Assembly: GCA_030066595.1 (NCBI GenBank)
Contig: JASJBI010000022.1
Span: 112,536-176,535 of the forward strand
DNA: 64,000 nt
Source: Alphaproteobacteria bacterium
GTDB taxonomy: Bacteria > Pseudomonadota > Alphaproteobacteria > JAJFFI01
Reading direction: 5' to 3'
The translations under genes were made by a program, and so were the position numbers. The notes under the pieces are model-generated. The model ran no database searches and was not told where the DNA came from. It worked only from the letters and a program-made list of their open reading frames with translations. Positions 17,971 through 27,121 of the stretch are shown here, in pieces (positions within the stretch are counted from its first letter, which is position 1; each line of letters starts with the position of its first letter).

Positions 17971-18118
17971 GGGCGCCTCCTTCTGCTGTCGGGGTGGCTG
18001 TCCTGAAACCACGGCGAACGCCGTGCGCGGCGGCTCTCATACAGCAAAACGCCGGGCGTGGAAACGCCCGGCGTAACGAATTGTGAGCACCGAACTCTGT
18101 GGCGTCTGAGCGGCCGCG

Positions 18119-18221
18119 TCACCCCCACCCCAACCCTCCCCCATCGAGGGGGAGGTGGAGAGCGACTTGGCCGCAGCAGAGTTCCCTCCCCCCTTGTGAG
18201 GGAGGGTGAGGGAGGGGGGGC
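18119..18221. repeat. Dispersed palindromic repeat, copy 1
   Basis: About 103 bases made of two pyrimidine/purine hairpins. First CCCTCCCCC-atc-GAGGGGGAGG; then CCCTCCCCCC and a TTGTG loop with GAGGGAGGG and a trailing purine run. A second copy in the same orientation occupies 47660-47765 with the same two hairpins but different spacer sequence. Both sit between minus-strand genes. This is a REP-like intergenic repeat of a kind frequent in Alphaproteobacteria; it may also act as a transcriptional barrier. Confidence 0.85.
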
Positions 18222-18248
18222 ACAGAGGGCGTATACGGCCCGCCGGCC

Positions 18249-20144
18249 TCACTCCCCGGGCGCGCCTGCGGCGATTGGCGGCGGCTTTCGGTTCTCGGTC
18301 GTGCGGTTCGGCCCCAGAATCTCGTCGATCCGATCCCGGCCGAGGGACTCTTCTTTTTCAAGGGCGGCGATCAGCGCATCCAACTCCTGGCGGTGCTCAC
18401 GGATTGCGGCCGCCGCCCGATCCTCCGCCTCCTGCAAGAGCTCGCGCACCGCTTGGTCGACCGCCTCTGCGGTGGCTTCGCTGAAGCGGCGCGGTTGGGC
18501 GATCTCGCGGCCGAGGAAGGGATGCTGTTCACTCTCGCGTACGTCCACCGGCCCGACCGTCTCGGACATTCCCCAGCGGCCGACCATGGCCCGCGCCATG
18601 GCGGTGGCCTGGCGAATGTCGTCGTCCGCCCCGGAGCTCACGCTCCTGAGAAGCGTCTTCTCCGCCGTGCGCCCGCCCATCATTACCGCCAGCCGGTCCT
18701 TGAGATAGTCGATCGGCAGGGTGTGGCGGTCCTCTTCGGGGAGCTGCTGCGTGGCGCCAAGCGCCCGGCCGCGCGGGATGATGGTGACCTTGTGCAGGGG
18801 GTCCGCATGCGGCAGGTAGTGGGCGACCAGGGTGTGTCCCGATTCGTGCACCGCCAGCCGGTGCCGTTCCTCCGGCTGGATCGCGAGCGTTCGCACCGAG
18901 CCCATCAGGAGCTTGTCGCGCATCTCCTCGAAGTCCTTAACCGTGACCGCAGCGCGGCCCTCGCGCGCCGCCAGCATGGCCGCCTCGTTGACCAGGTTCT
19001 TGAGATCGGCGCCCGAGAAGCCCGGCGTGCCGGCGGCGATCCCGGCCAGGTCCACGTCCTCCGCGACGGGTACGTCCCGGGTGTGCACCTTGAGGATCGC
19101 GATGCGCGCCTCCCGGTCCGGCAGGTCCAGGGTGACGTGGCGGTCGAAGCGGCCCGGGCGCAGGAGCGCCGGGTCCAGGACGTCCGGCCGGTTGGTCGCG
19201 GCCAGCACGATCACCGCCTCGTGCCCGGCGAAGCCGTCCATCTCGGCGAGGATCTGGTTGAGCGTCTGTTCGCGCTCGTCATGGCCGCCGCCGAGCCCGG
19301 TGCCGCGCACGCGGCCGACGCTGTCCAGCTCGTCGATGAAGATGATGCTGGGCGCCCGCTTCTTGGCCTCGTCGAACATGCGCCGGACGCGCGAGGCGCC
19401 GACGCCCACGAACATCTCGATGAACTCGGAGGCGGAGATGTGGAAGAAGGGCACTTCCGCCTCGCCGGCGAGCGCCCGTGCCAAGAGCGTCTTGCCGGTG
19501 CCCGGCGGTCCCATCAACAGCACGCCGTGCGGCACCTCGGCGCCGAGCCGGGTGTACTTGTCCGGGTTGCGCAGATAATCCACCAGCTCGGCCACCTCGC
19601 GCTTGGCATTGTCCTGGCCGGCCACGTCCTTGAAGGTGATCCGCTTGCCGGGCTTTTCGATCCGCCGAGCCGAGCCCTCCAGAAACTTGTCGGCGCCGCC
19701 GGCGCCAAAGCCGCCGACCATGCCCCCGCGACGCGAGAGGAACCACCAATAGAGGCCGAAGATCACGATCCAGGGCAGGAACGCCAACAGATAGCCGCCA
19801 GCGCCGGCTTCCTCCGACTTGACGACGCTCACCACCACGTCCGCCTTTTCCAGCGCCGGCAGCAGCTCGCGGTCGCCGAAGGCCGGCACCCGGGTCCGGA
19901 ACGCCTGGGCGGTGCGCTGCGCCGGGCCGATCGGCAGTTCTCGCTTCAGCACGCCGGTCGCGGCGTCGCCCTTGAGGGTCAGCTCGGCGACTTCGCCCTT
20001 GGCCAAGAGTGTCTTGAACTCGGTATAGGGGATCGACGGCTGCGCCTGTCGGGCGGGCTCGCCCGGGCGCAGCCCGTAGAACACCAGCACGGCGAGGACC
20101 GCCCCCAGGATGGCGATCGGCAACCATTTCGGCATCTTGTTCAT
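18249..20144 (-). CDS. ftsH: FtsH-family ATP-dependent zinc metalloprotease
   Basis: 631 residues. Transmembrane helices near 7-25 and 117-137 enclose a periplasmic domain. The AAA+ module follows: Walker A GPPGTGKT (212-219), Walker B IIFIDELD, second region of homology [19 protein letters not shown]. The protease domain has HESGH at 433-437, where most FtsH proteins have HEAGH, and the Asp-bearing SSGADDDI. FtsH extracts and degrades membrane proteins and regulators such as LpxC. The Ala-to-Ser change and the solitary location, without tilS or folP next to it, suggest a paralogue. A DUF1244 gene lies 60 bases upstream. Confidence 0.93.
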   Translation of the reverse strand: MNKMPKWLPIAILGAVLAVLVFYGLRPGEPARQAQPSIPYTEFKTLLAKGEVAELTLKGDAATGVLKRELPIGPAQRTAQAFRTRVPAFGDRELLPALEKADVVVSVVKSEEAGAGGYLLAFLPWIVIFGLYWWFLSRRGGMVGGFGAGGADKFLEGSARRIEKPGKRITFKDVAGQDNAKREVAELVDYLRNPDKYTRLGAEVPHGVLLMGPPGTGKTLLARALAGEAEVPFFHISASEFIEMFVGVGASRVRRMFDEAKKRAPSIIFIDELDSVGRVRGTGLGGGHDEREQTLNQILAEMDGFAGHEAVIVLAATNRPDVLDPALLRPGRFDRHVTLDLPDREARIAILKVHTRDVPVAEDVDLAGIAAGTPGFSGADLKNLVNEAAMLAAREGRAAVTVKDFEEMRDKLLMGSVRTLAIQPEERHRLAVHESGHTLVAHYLPHADPLHKVTIIPRGRALGATQQLPEEDRHTLPIDYLKDRLAVMMGGRTAEKTLLRSVSSGADDDIRQATAMARAMVGRWGMSETVGPVDVRESEQHPFLGREIAQPRRFSEATAEAVDQAVRELLQEAEDRAAAAIREHRQELDALIAALEKEESLGRDRIDEILGPNRTTENRKPPPIAAGAPGE

Positions 20145-20204
20145 GCGGACGCCTGTCCGTTCTTGGTGGCCCGCCTGTCCCCTGGGCCGCGGCCGTGTTC
20201 TACC

Positions 20205-20504
20205 CTAGGCCTTGCCCTGATGGGATGCCTCGAACGCCGCCTTCTGCTCGGCGGTCGCTTCGGTCTGATACTTGCTCTTCCACTCGCCATAGGGCATGCC
20301 GTAGACGATCTCGCGGGCCTCGTCGTAGCTGATCTCGATCCCGCGATCCTCCGCCGCCGCCCGATACCATTTCGACAGGCAGTTGCGGCAAAAGCCGGCC
20401 AGATTCATGAGGTCGATATTCTGGACGTCCTTGCGTTCGTCCAGATGCTCGAGCAAGCGGCGGAACGCGGCCGCCTCCAGCTCGGTCCGGGTGTTCTGTT
20501 CCAT
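20205..20504 (-). CDS. DUF1244 domain-containing protein
   Basis: A 99-residue protein covering the DUF1244 family, small and mostly helical, common in Proteobacteria. Typical stretches are AAAFRRLLEHLDERKDVQNIDLMN, GFCRNCLSKWYRAAA and YGMPYGEWK. The CRNC pair could bind metal, but the function is unknown. It lies 60 bases ahead of ftsH on the same strand and may share its transcript. Upstream is a stretch of 80 bases before the end of the carboxylate-amine ligase gene. Confidence 0.9.
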   Translation of the reverse strand: MEQNTRTELEAAAFRRLLEHLDERKDVQNIDLMNLAGFCRNCLSKWYRAAAEDRGIEISYDEAREIVYGMPYGEWKSKYQTEATAEQKAAFEASHQGKA

Positions 20505-20584
20505 ACTGTCTTGTCCTCCAAACGGAGTTCGCTAAGCGCTGCCTTAAACCTAGGTCTCCGGCGCGACATTGCCAGGACTGACGG

Positions 20585-21721
20585 TCACAGCCCCGCCGAG
20601 CTCTCCTCGATGAGCGTATCGACGACGTCCCTCAGCGCTCCACGGCTGTCCTTGCCCTCGGCGAGGGCTGCGTCGAACACCGCGATCTGCCGGTGGGCGC
20701 TGGTCCCACGCCGTAGCAATTCGCGGGCGTGCTCGATCTCGGCCTGGCAGTTGAAGTACTCCGCGTCCTCGCGAGTCAGATCTATGATCTCCTCCAACAG
20801 GTCCCCATAGGGAATGATCTCGCCTTTGCCGAAATCGATCAGGCCTTCGTCGAAGCCGTAGCGCTGTGCCCGCCACCGGTTTTCCGCCACCATCACATGG
20901 GAATAGCGGCGCCAGCGCTGGTTGTTGCGCCTGAGTCGCCACAGCATCCGAAGCAAACAGAGATAGATGGCGGCGACGCTAACCGTATCCTCCATGCGCG
21001 GACAGATATCGGCGATGCGCATCTCCAGGGTGGGAAACCGGTCGCTCGGCCGCACGTCCCACCACAGCTTGGTGGCGTCCTCGATCACACCGGCATTGAC
21101 CAGCACCTGAACGAGGCGGCGATATTCCGTATAGCTCTCGAACTGGGGCGGGATTCCGGTCCGGGGCAGCTCGTTCCACACGGCGATGCGGTAGGATTTG
21201 AGGCCGGTATTGTCGCCCCGCCAGAACGGCGACGAGCTGGTCAGGGCCAGCAGGTGCGGCAGGAAATAGCTGACCTGGTTCAGGAGGTCGATGCGCAGCT
21301 CGTCGTCGTCGATACCCACATGCACATGCATGCCGCAGATCAGCAAGCGGCGCGCCACCGCCTGCATGTCCTGGGCCAGGATGTTATAGCGGTCCTTGTC
21401 TGTATGCTGCTGCGCATCCCAGTCCGCAAAGGGATGGGTCGAGGACGCGATCATCGCCAGCCCGAATTCGCGCGCGACCTCGCTGACGCATCGCCTCAGC
21501 TTGGCCAACTCGTCGCGCGCCTCCGCGATGCTTTTGCAGACCGGTGTGCCGACCTCGATCTGAGAGCGCAGGAACTCCGGCGTCACATGCTTGCCGATAC
21601 GCTTCTCGCACTCCTTCAGGATGGCTTCCGGGGGATCGACCGCGAGGTCGCGGGTCTCCGGATCCACCAGAAGATATTCCTCCTCGATGCCAACTGTGAA
21701 GGGCGGTTCTCTGTACTGCAT
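20585..21721 (-). CDS. Carboxylate-amine ligase (YbdK, GCS2 family)
   Basis: A glutamate-cysteine ligase family 2 enzyme of the YbdK branch, 378 residues from the chosen start. TVGIEEEYLLVD marks the N-terminal ATP/substrate region, GMHVHVGIDD the metal site, and LEMRIADICPR the C-terminal core. YbdK has weak gamma-glutamylcysteine synthetase activity in vitro; the true substrate is open. ATG 21721 is favoured because AGGAG lies about 10 bases upstream; ATG 21751 would add 10 residues and overlap the previous gene by 14 bases. It directly follows the N-formylglutamate amidohydrolase gene, so the two are probably one operon concerned with a glutamyl or acylated amino compound. Confidence 0.9.
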   Translation of the reverse strand: MQYREPPFTVGIEEEYLLVDPETRDLAVDPPEAILKECEKRIGKHVTPEFLRSQIEVGTPVCKSIAEARDELAKLRRCVSEVAREFGLAMIASSTHPFADWDAQQHTDKDRYNILAQDMQAVARRLLICGMHVHVGIDDDELRIDLLNQVSYFLPHLLALTSSSPFWRGDNTGLKSYRIAVWNELPRTGIPPQFESYTEYRRLVQVLVNAGVIEDATKLWWDVRPSDRFPTLEMRIADICPRMEDTVSVAAIYLCLLRMLWRLRRNNQRWRRYSHVMVAENRWRAQRYGFDEGLIDFGKGEIIPYGDLLEEIIDLTREDAEYFNCQAEIEHARELLRRGTSAHRQIAVFDAALAEGKDSRGALRDVVDTLIEESSAGL

Positions 21722-21737
21722 GGTTGCCGCTCCTGTA

Positions 21738-22577
21738 TTAGCCTTCGTCATTTGCTGGCGGAAACATGTCCGGGTTCTCCTTGAAACTGGCCGCCAGCGC
21801 GTCGCCCAGCAGGCCGGCCCATTCGTCCGCGCCGTGCCGCGTGTCGATCAGATCCTGTCGTAGCTCGATCAGGACGTGGGGCAGGCCGTGCCCTTCGGCG
21901 TGGGTCTCGACCGTGAAGCCGTAGTGGTCCCGGCCCGAATAGGGCTGATTGTCCCCCACCACGATGGCGGGATCGCTGCCCAGATAGGCGATCAGCGGGC
22001 CCGCGATGCGGCTGTCTTCGTTCCACAAGACACCGAAATGCCAGGGTCGCTCCTGACCCTTGAACACCGGAGTGAAACTGTGGATCGAGATGAACGCAGG
22101 CGTGATACCGCGGCGCGCGAAATCGGCCAGCGTGGCGTCAATGGCCTCGTGATAGGGCTGAAAGCAGGCGGACGCGCGCAATTCGGCCTGATCGGCCGAG
22201 AGGTCTCGGTTCCCCGGGACGATCACGCCGTCGCTGATCACGGGAATGGAGGTCGGATCGTCCAGATTGCGGTTGGGATCGATCACCAGCCGCGAATAGC
22301 GAGAGTGCACCAACGTGGCCTGAAACCGGTTCGCCAATCTGCGGGCCACGTCCGCCGCTCCGATGTCCCAAGCGATATGGCGGCACAGCACGGTCTCGTC
22401 GAGGCCCAGATTGTCGAGCCCCGCCGGGATCGCCCGATCGGCGTGATCGCAAACGAACATGAGGGGAACATCGCTGCCGGCGTTGACCACCTGGAACGGC
22501 GCCGGATCCCCCGGGCCCAGCAACGAAACGCCGGATTCCCTTGACGAATTGGCCAGTTGTACCGCGCTTTCGGACAT
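21738..22577 (-). CDS. N-formylglutamate amidohydrolase family protein
   Basis: A 279-residue member of the N-formylglutamate amidohydrolase (HutG2-like) family, zinc-dependent enzymes that cleave N-formyl-glutamate or related N-acyl amino acids. Family stretches include VCDHADRAIP near residue 42, LVIDPNRNLDDP, ISIHSFTPVF, HFGVLWN and GHGLPHVLIELRQDLI. No hut genes are nearby, so it may serve a pathway other than histidine breakdown. It precedes the carboxylate-amine ligase and is divergent from the hydroxyproline epimerase gene, with 91 bases between starts. Confidence 0.92.
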   Translation of the reverse strand: MSESAVQLANSSRESGVSLLGPGDPAPFQVVNAGSDVPLMFVCDHADRAIPAGLDNLGLDETVLCRHIAWDIGAADVARRLANRFQATLVHSRYSRLVIDPNRNLDDPTSIPVISDGVIVPGNRDLSADQAELRASACFQPYHEAIDATLADFARRGITPAFISIHSFTPVFKGQERPWHFGVLWNEDSRIAGPLIAYLGSDPAIVVGDNQPYSGRDHYGFTVETHAEGHGLPHVLIELRQDLIDTRHGADEWAGLLGDALAASFKENPDMFPPANDEG

Positions 22578-22668
22578 CTCGGCACTATAGAACAGAACAG
22601 CCGCCGGCTTGCAAGAATGCGGAGACGGGTGCTACCAGGAGGTCCGTGCCAGCTGGAGATCGTGACCC

Positions 22669-23670
22669 TTGAAGCCGAACACCTTCTTCTGCATAGACGC
22701 GCATACCTGCGGCAATCCCGTCCGGGTGGTGGCCGGCGGCGGTCCGGTGCTGCACGGCGAGACCATGAGCGCCCGGCGCCAGCACTTCCTGGCCGACTAC
22801 GACTGGATTCGGACCGGCCTGATGTTCGAGCCCCGGGGCCATGACATGATGTCGGGCAGTATCCTGTACCCGCCGACGCGGGACGATTGCGACATCGCGA
22901 TCCTGTTCATCGAGACGAGCGGCTGCCTGCCGATGTGCGGGCACGGCGCTATCGGCACCGTGAGCGTGGCGCTGGAGCGGGGTCTCGTGACCCCGCGCAC
23001 GGACGGAAAGCTATGCCTCGACACGCCGGCCGGCATGGTGGAGGCCGCCTATGTCATGGCGAACGGCCATGTGGAATCGGTCCGCATCACCAATGTGCCG
23101 TCCTTCGTCTATGCCGAGGATGTGCCGGTGGAGTGCCCCGACTTGGGTCCGCTCACCGTCGACGTGGCCTATGGCGGCAATTTCTACGCCATCGTGGGTC
23201 CGCAGGAGAACTACCGCGATCTCGCCGACCTCTCATCCGGCGATATCCTGAGGCTCAGCCCGCTGCTGCGGCAACGGCTCAACGAGGCCGGCGACTATGT
23301 CCACCCGGAGGACGAGACCATCCGCGGCGTCAGCCATGTGATGTGGACCGGCGCGCCCAAGGACCCGAAGGCGGATGGGCGGAACGCGGTGCTCTATGGC
23401 GAGAAGGCGATCGACCGTTCGCCCTGCGGCACCGGCACGTCGGCGCGCATGGCGCTGCTCGCCGCGCAGGGCACGCTTGCGGTGGGCGACAGCTTCGTGC
23501 ACGAGAGCATCATCGGCAGCCTGTTCACCGGCCGCGTCGAGGCCAAGGCCAAGGTCGGCAACCACGCGGCCATCGTGCCGTCGATCGAGGGCTGGGCCCG
23601 GATCACCGGGTTCAACACCATCTTCATCGACGAGCGCGACCCCTACGCGCACGGCTTTCAGGTGCTGTGA
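22669..23670 (+). CDS. 4-hydroxyproline 2-epimerase (proline racemase family)
   Basis: A 333-residue proline racemase-family protein with both catalytic cysteines: MCGHGAIG (near residue 88) and SPCGTGTSA (near residue 253). The Cys pair and the N-terminal DAHTCGNPVRVV pattern mark hydroxyproline epimerases rather than the Thr-containing dehydratases. It would interconvert trans-4-L- and cis-4-D-hydroxyproline. The start is TTG 22669: an in-frame stop lies directly upstream at 22663 and GGAG is about 10 bases ahead. The convergent DHDPS-family gene downstream could encode the later deaminase step. No hydroxyproline oxidase is in view. Confidence 0.92.
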   Translation: MKPNTFFCIDAHTCGNPVRVVAGGGPVLHGETMSARRQHFLADYDWIRTGLMFEPRGHDMMSGSILYPPTRDDCDIAILFIETSGCLPMCGHGAIGTVSVALERGLVTPRTDGKLCLDTPAGMVEAAYVMANGHVESVRITNVPSFVYAEDVPVECPDLGPLTVDVAYGGNFYAIVGPQENYRDLADLSSGDILRLSPLLRQRLNEAGDYVHPEDETIRGVSHVMWTGAPKDPKADGRNAVLYGEKAIDRSPCGTGTSARMALLAAQGTLAVGDSFVHESIIGSLFTGRVEAKAKVGNHAAIVPSIEGWARITGFNTIFIDERDPYAHGFQVL

Positions 23671-23720
23671 GGCCGCGGCGCGGCGGGCGCCGGGCCGTCG
23701 GAACCGAAGGTTCTTGACCG

Positions 23721-24635
23721 CTATTCGGCTGCCAGCGCCGCGATCTCCGGCCGGCTGTCGAGCGCAGACTGGATCACTGCTTCGATGCGCCGGCGTTCCT
23801 CGCCCTCGAGGGCGAGCCGGGGCGCGCGCACGAACTCCTTGCCAAGTCCGGTCATCTGGTTCGCCAGCTTGATGTACTGCACCAGCTTGGTGTGGCAATC
23901 GAGATGCAGGAGCGGCATGAACCAGCGATAGAGCGACCGTGCCTCGTCCAGACGGCCGGCCGTGGCGAGCTGGTAGAGCTGAACGGACTCCCGCGGGAAG
24001 GCATTGACAAGGCCGGCCACCCATCCAACCGCACCCAGCAGCAGGCTCTCCACGATGATGTCGTCGACGCCGCAGAACAGGCGGAACCGGTCGCCCGTGA
24101 TGTTGATCAGGTCGGTGATGCGGCGCACATCGTCGGACGATTCCTTGATGGCGACGATGCGCTCCTCGGCGGCAAGCTCCGCGAACATCTCGGGCGTCAC
24201 GTCGGTGCCGTAGGTGACCGGATTGTTGTAGATCATGAGCGGCAGGGCGCAGGACTGCGCGACCGTCCGGAAATGGGTCAGGGTCTCGCGCGGATCGGTC
24301 TTGTAGACCATCGGCGGCAGGACCATCGCACCGGCGGCGCCCAGCGCCTCGATGTCGTTGACATAGGCCACGGCCTGGGGCGTGGTGTACTCGGATACGC
24401 CGGACAGCACGGGTATCCGTCCGGTCGCCGTTGCGACCGCCATCTCGATGACGGCGCGCTTCTCGTCGGCCGACAGCGACGTGTTCTCGCCCAGCGTGCC
24501 CAACATGACGAGGCCGTGCACGCCCGCCTCGATCTGGCTCTCGATATGGGCGGCGGTGGCCTCCAGATCGAGGCTGCCGTCCGCTCCGAATTCCGTCATC
24601 AGTGCCGGGAACACGCCGTGCCAATTGACGCTCAT
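23721..24635 (-). CDS. DHDPS/N-acetylneuraminate lyase superfamily protein
   Basis: About 304 residues with the TIM-barrel pattern of the family: GTLGENTSL near residue 44 (the GTTGE-type loop), the Tyr in MIYNNPVTYGTD near residue 132, and the Schiff-base Lys in IVAIKESSDD near residue 161. A GGAGG within the first possible codons favours ATG 24635 (MSVNWHGVFPA); 24647 and 24638 are alternatives. The hydroxyproline pathway uses a family member as 1-pyrroline-4-hydroxy-2-carboxylate deaminase, and the facing epimerase gene makes this the best guess. A keto-sugar-acid aldolase or dehydratase remains possible. Confidence 0.85.
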   Translation of the reverse strand: MSVNWHGVFPALMTEFGADGSLDLEATAAHIESQIEAGVHGLVMLGTLGENTSLSADEKRAVIEMAVATATGRIPVLSGVSEYTTPQAVAYVNDIEALGAAGAMVLPPMVYKTDPRETLTHFRTVAQSCALPLMIYNNPVTYGTDVTPEMFAELAAEERIVAIKESSDDVRRITDLINITGDRFRLFCGVDDIIVESLLLGAVGWVAGLVNAFPRESVQLYQLATAGRLDEARSLYRWFMPLLHLDCHTKLVQYIKLANQMTGLGKEFVRAPRLALEGEERRRIEAVIQSALDSRPEIAALAAE

Positions 24636-24778
24636 CATTGCCTCCATGGGCGGGTTTCACCGCCGTCCGCTCTAGGTCCGGGTGGTGCTTTGGACTCTGC
24701 CGAAGAGTCGTAAGTGTGCTGCCAGTGGGTCGTGCAATTTCCGATGTCCAGACCGGCGACTTAAAGTATAACCCCCGC

Positions 24779-25693
24779 ATGAGCGATTTGGCAGCTTCGA
24801 TCTCCGGGGCACCGCGCGCGTCCCGGTGGGGATTGTTTGCGCTGGTCAGCGGCGCCGTCGCCATCGGGTTCTCCGGGATCTGGGTGCGCCTGTCCGAGCT
24901 CGGCCCCACTGCGACCTCCTTTCATCGGCTGGCGCTGGCGCTGCCGGTGCTCTGGCTGTGGTCCGCCTGGATGGGCACGCGCACGGAGCCGCATCGCAAG
25001 CCTGCCCGTGCGGCCGACTACATTTGGCTCGTCGCTGCCGGTCTGTTCTTTGCCGCGGACATGATGGCCTGGGCCTGGGCCGTGACCTTGACCACGGTGG
25101 CCAACGCGACCTTGTTCGCCAACTTTGCGCCCATCGTGGTCACGCTCGCGGCCTGGCTGCTGTTCGGCGAGCGCGTCACCCTGGTGTTCGTGCTGGGTCT
25201 TGGACTGGCCTTGGCGGGCGCCACCGTGTTGCTGGGCGTCAGTTTCGGGGCCGGGACAGTGCAGGTCTCGGGTGATGCGCTGGGGCTGTTGGCGGCGTTG
25301 TTCTACGGCGCCTATCTGCTGACGGTTTCGCGCCTGCGGGCGCGCTTTTCGACCGCGACCATCATGCTGTTCACGGCTGGCGCCGGGGCGGCTGCGCTCT
25401 TGCCGGCCGCGATGTTCATGGACGAGGGGCTGTTCGCCACGACGCTGTTCGGCTGGCTGGTCCTGATCGTCTTCGCGTGGACCGGGCAGGTGGCCGGCCA
25501 TGGCTTGATCGCCTGGTCCTTGGCGCATCTGCCGGCGTCCTTCGGATCGGTCGCGTTGCTTATGCAACCGGTCACGGCCGCAGTTGTTGCCTGGCTGATC
25601 CTTGGCGAAGCTTTGGGCCCGATGCAGATCGCCGGTGGTGTCGTCGTCCTGGCGGGAATCGCCCTGGCCCGGCAGGGAAGCACGGTCTCATGA
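24779..25693 (+). CDS. EamA/DMT family transporter
   Basis: A 304-residue protein with ten predicted membrane helices arranged as two EamA repeats. The second of each pair shows the usual LAAWLLFGERVT and VAWLILGEALGP ends. Such permeases export amino acids and other small metabolites; the substrate is unknown. ATG 24779 (MSDLAASISGAP) fits family length; the longer frame to 24638 overlaps the neighbouring promoter. It shares an ATGA stop-start overlap with the MFS gene that follows, so both are translated from one message. Confidence 0.88.
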   Translation: MSDLAASISGAPRASRWGLFALVSGAVAIGFSGIWVRLSELGPTATSFHRLALALPVLWLWSAWMGTRTEPHRKPARAADYIWLVAAGLFFAADMMAWAWAVTLTTVANATLFANFAPIVVTLAAWLLFGERVTLVFVLGLGLALAGATVLLGVSFGAGTVQVSGDALGLLAALFYGAYLLTVSRLRARFSTATIMLFTAGAGAAALLPAAMFMDEGLFATTLFGWLVLIVFAWTGQVAGHGLIAWSLAHLPASFGSVALLMQPVTAAVVAWLILGEALGPMQIAGGVVVLAGIALARQGSTVS

Positions 25694-26976
25694 CGATGGC
25701 GACCGCGACGGCCGCGCGCACGCCGCGTATCGCTTGGCTGATCTGGGGACTAAGCACGCTGTGCTTCACCTATGCGTTCTTCCACCGTGTCGCGCCGAGC
25801 GTCATGGTGGCCGACTTGATGCGCGATTTCGCCGTGGGCGGCGCCATCCTGGGAAACCTGTCGGCCGTCTATTTCTATACCTATGCCGGGCTGCAGATCC
25901 CGGTCGGGATCATCATCGATCGCTGGGGCCCGCGCCTGGTTCTGACCTGCGCCATACTGGTCGCGAGCATCGGCAGTTTTCTGTTCGCCGGATCCGAGAG
26001 TCTGTCGGCTGCCTATGTGGGACGTTTGCTGATCGGCGCCGGTGTCGCGTTCGGATTTGTCGGCGGCTTGGCGCTCGCGACAAACTGGTTTCCGGCCCGT
26101 CGGTTCGCGATGTTGAGTGGCCTGACGATGCTCGGCGGTATGGCGGGGGGCGTGCTGGGGCAGGCGCCGCAGGCCGCCGTGGTCGAGGTGATCGGCTGGC
26201 GCGAGACCGTCCTGTGGACCGGCGGGGCGGGGGTCGTGCTCGCGCTTCTCCTGTGGCTGATTGTCCGGGACCGGCCGGCCAGCGCTGCAGCCGAAGCCGA
26301 GAACATCCCGGTCCCCACGGTGCGCGAGGTGTTGGCCGGGCTTGGCCGTGTGCTGCGCAATCCGCAGACCTGGATTATTGCGGTCTTCGGCGGGATGATG
26401 TCGGGGCCGATGCTGGCCTTTGGCGCGCTCTGGGGCGTTCCATATCTGATGGAAAGCCACGAGCTGTCTCGTCCGGCAGCGGCGTTCTCCGCCTCTCTCT
26501 TGATGGTCGGCTGGGCGCTTGGGGGACCGGTGCTCGGCTGGTGGTCGGACCATATCGGACGACGCAAGGTGCCGATGTATTTCGGCGCTTGTCTCGGCTT
26601 GGCCAGCATTCTGGCCATCCTGTATCTGCCGGGTCTACCGCTGCCGGCTGTGCAGGCCCTGCTCGTGCTCAACGGCGTGGGTGGTGCCTCGATGATCATC
26701 AGCTACGTCGCCGCCCGGGAGCACAATCCAGGACCGTCAGGCGTGGCTTACGGTTTCACGAACATGGCCTCGGTCAGCGGCGGTGCCTTATTCCAGCCAT
26801 TGATCGGCTGGCTCTTGGATCTGAATTGGGATGGTGCGATCGTCGACGGAGCCCGAGTCTACTCTGGCGCCGCCTATGATGTCGCGCTGTTCACTCTGCC
26901 CGCATGCTTTGCCGGTGCGCTGCTGTTCGCGCTGCTGATCCGGGAGACGTACTGCCGCCCGGTGATTCGAAAATAG
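25690..26976 (+). CDS. Major facilitator superfamily transporter
   Basis: A 428-residue, twelve-helix MFS protein. The loop 2-3 signature appears as GIIIDRWGPRLV, and the equivalent loop 8-9 as WWSDHIGRRKVP. The early motif TYAFFHRVAPSVMV is typical of anion:cation symporter or hexuronate-type MFS subgroups. The substrate is not clear. ATG 25690 overlaps the TGA of the EamA gene (25691-25693), indicating translational coupling. An AT-rich stretch and then dps follow. Confidence 0.9.
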   Translation: MTMATATAARTPRIAWLIWGLSTLCFTYAFFHRVAPSVMVADLMRDFAVGGAILGNLSAVYFYTYAGLQIPVGIIIDRWGPRLVLTCAILVASIGSFLFAGSESLSAAYVGRLLIGAGVAFGFVGGLALATNWFPARRFAMLSGLTMLGGMAGGVLGQAPQAAVVEVIGWRETVLWTGGAGVVLALLLWLIVRDRPASAAAEAENIPVPTVREVLAGLGRVLRNPQTWIIAVFGGMMSGPMLAFGALWGVPYLMESHELSRPAAAFSASLLMVGWALGGPVLGWWSDHIGRRKVPMYFGACLGLASILAILYLPGLPLPAVQALLVLNGVGGASMIISYVAAREHNPGPSGVAYGFTNMASVSGGALFQPLIGWLLDLNWDGAIVDGARVYSGAAYDVALFTLPACFAGALLFALLIRETYCRPVIRK

Positions 26977-27110
26977 ATTGTAAATCAGTAGATAAGACTA
27001 TTTTTTAGAATATATAAAAACAACTGGACGGAGCCGCTTTCCGACCCATATAAGGTTGGTAGTTCGGATCCCGGCCATCCAAGACTGGCGATGGTGTCGG
27101 AAGCCCTGGA
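26977..27110 (+). promoter_or_regulatory. AT-rich leader upstream of dps
   Basis: The 145 bases before dps start with a markedly AT-rich stretch (26971-27022, including ATTTTTTAGAATATATAAAAA) in otherwise GC-rich DNA. It probably contains the dps promoter. I could not place a convincing -35/-10 pair or a Fur, Irr or OxyR box by eye. GGAGG (about 27109) serves as the ribosome-binding site. Confidence 0.4.
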
Positions 27111-27121
27111 GGAAAACAACG

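Noticed and set aside
18393..20810. 805-codon antisense frame opposite ftsH
   Set aside because: The opposite strand encodes a textbook FtsH; the antisense product has no recognisable pattern.
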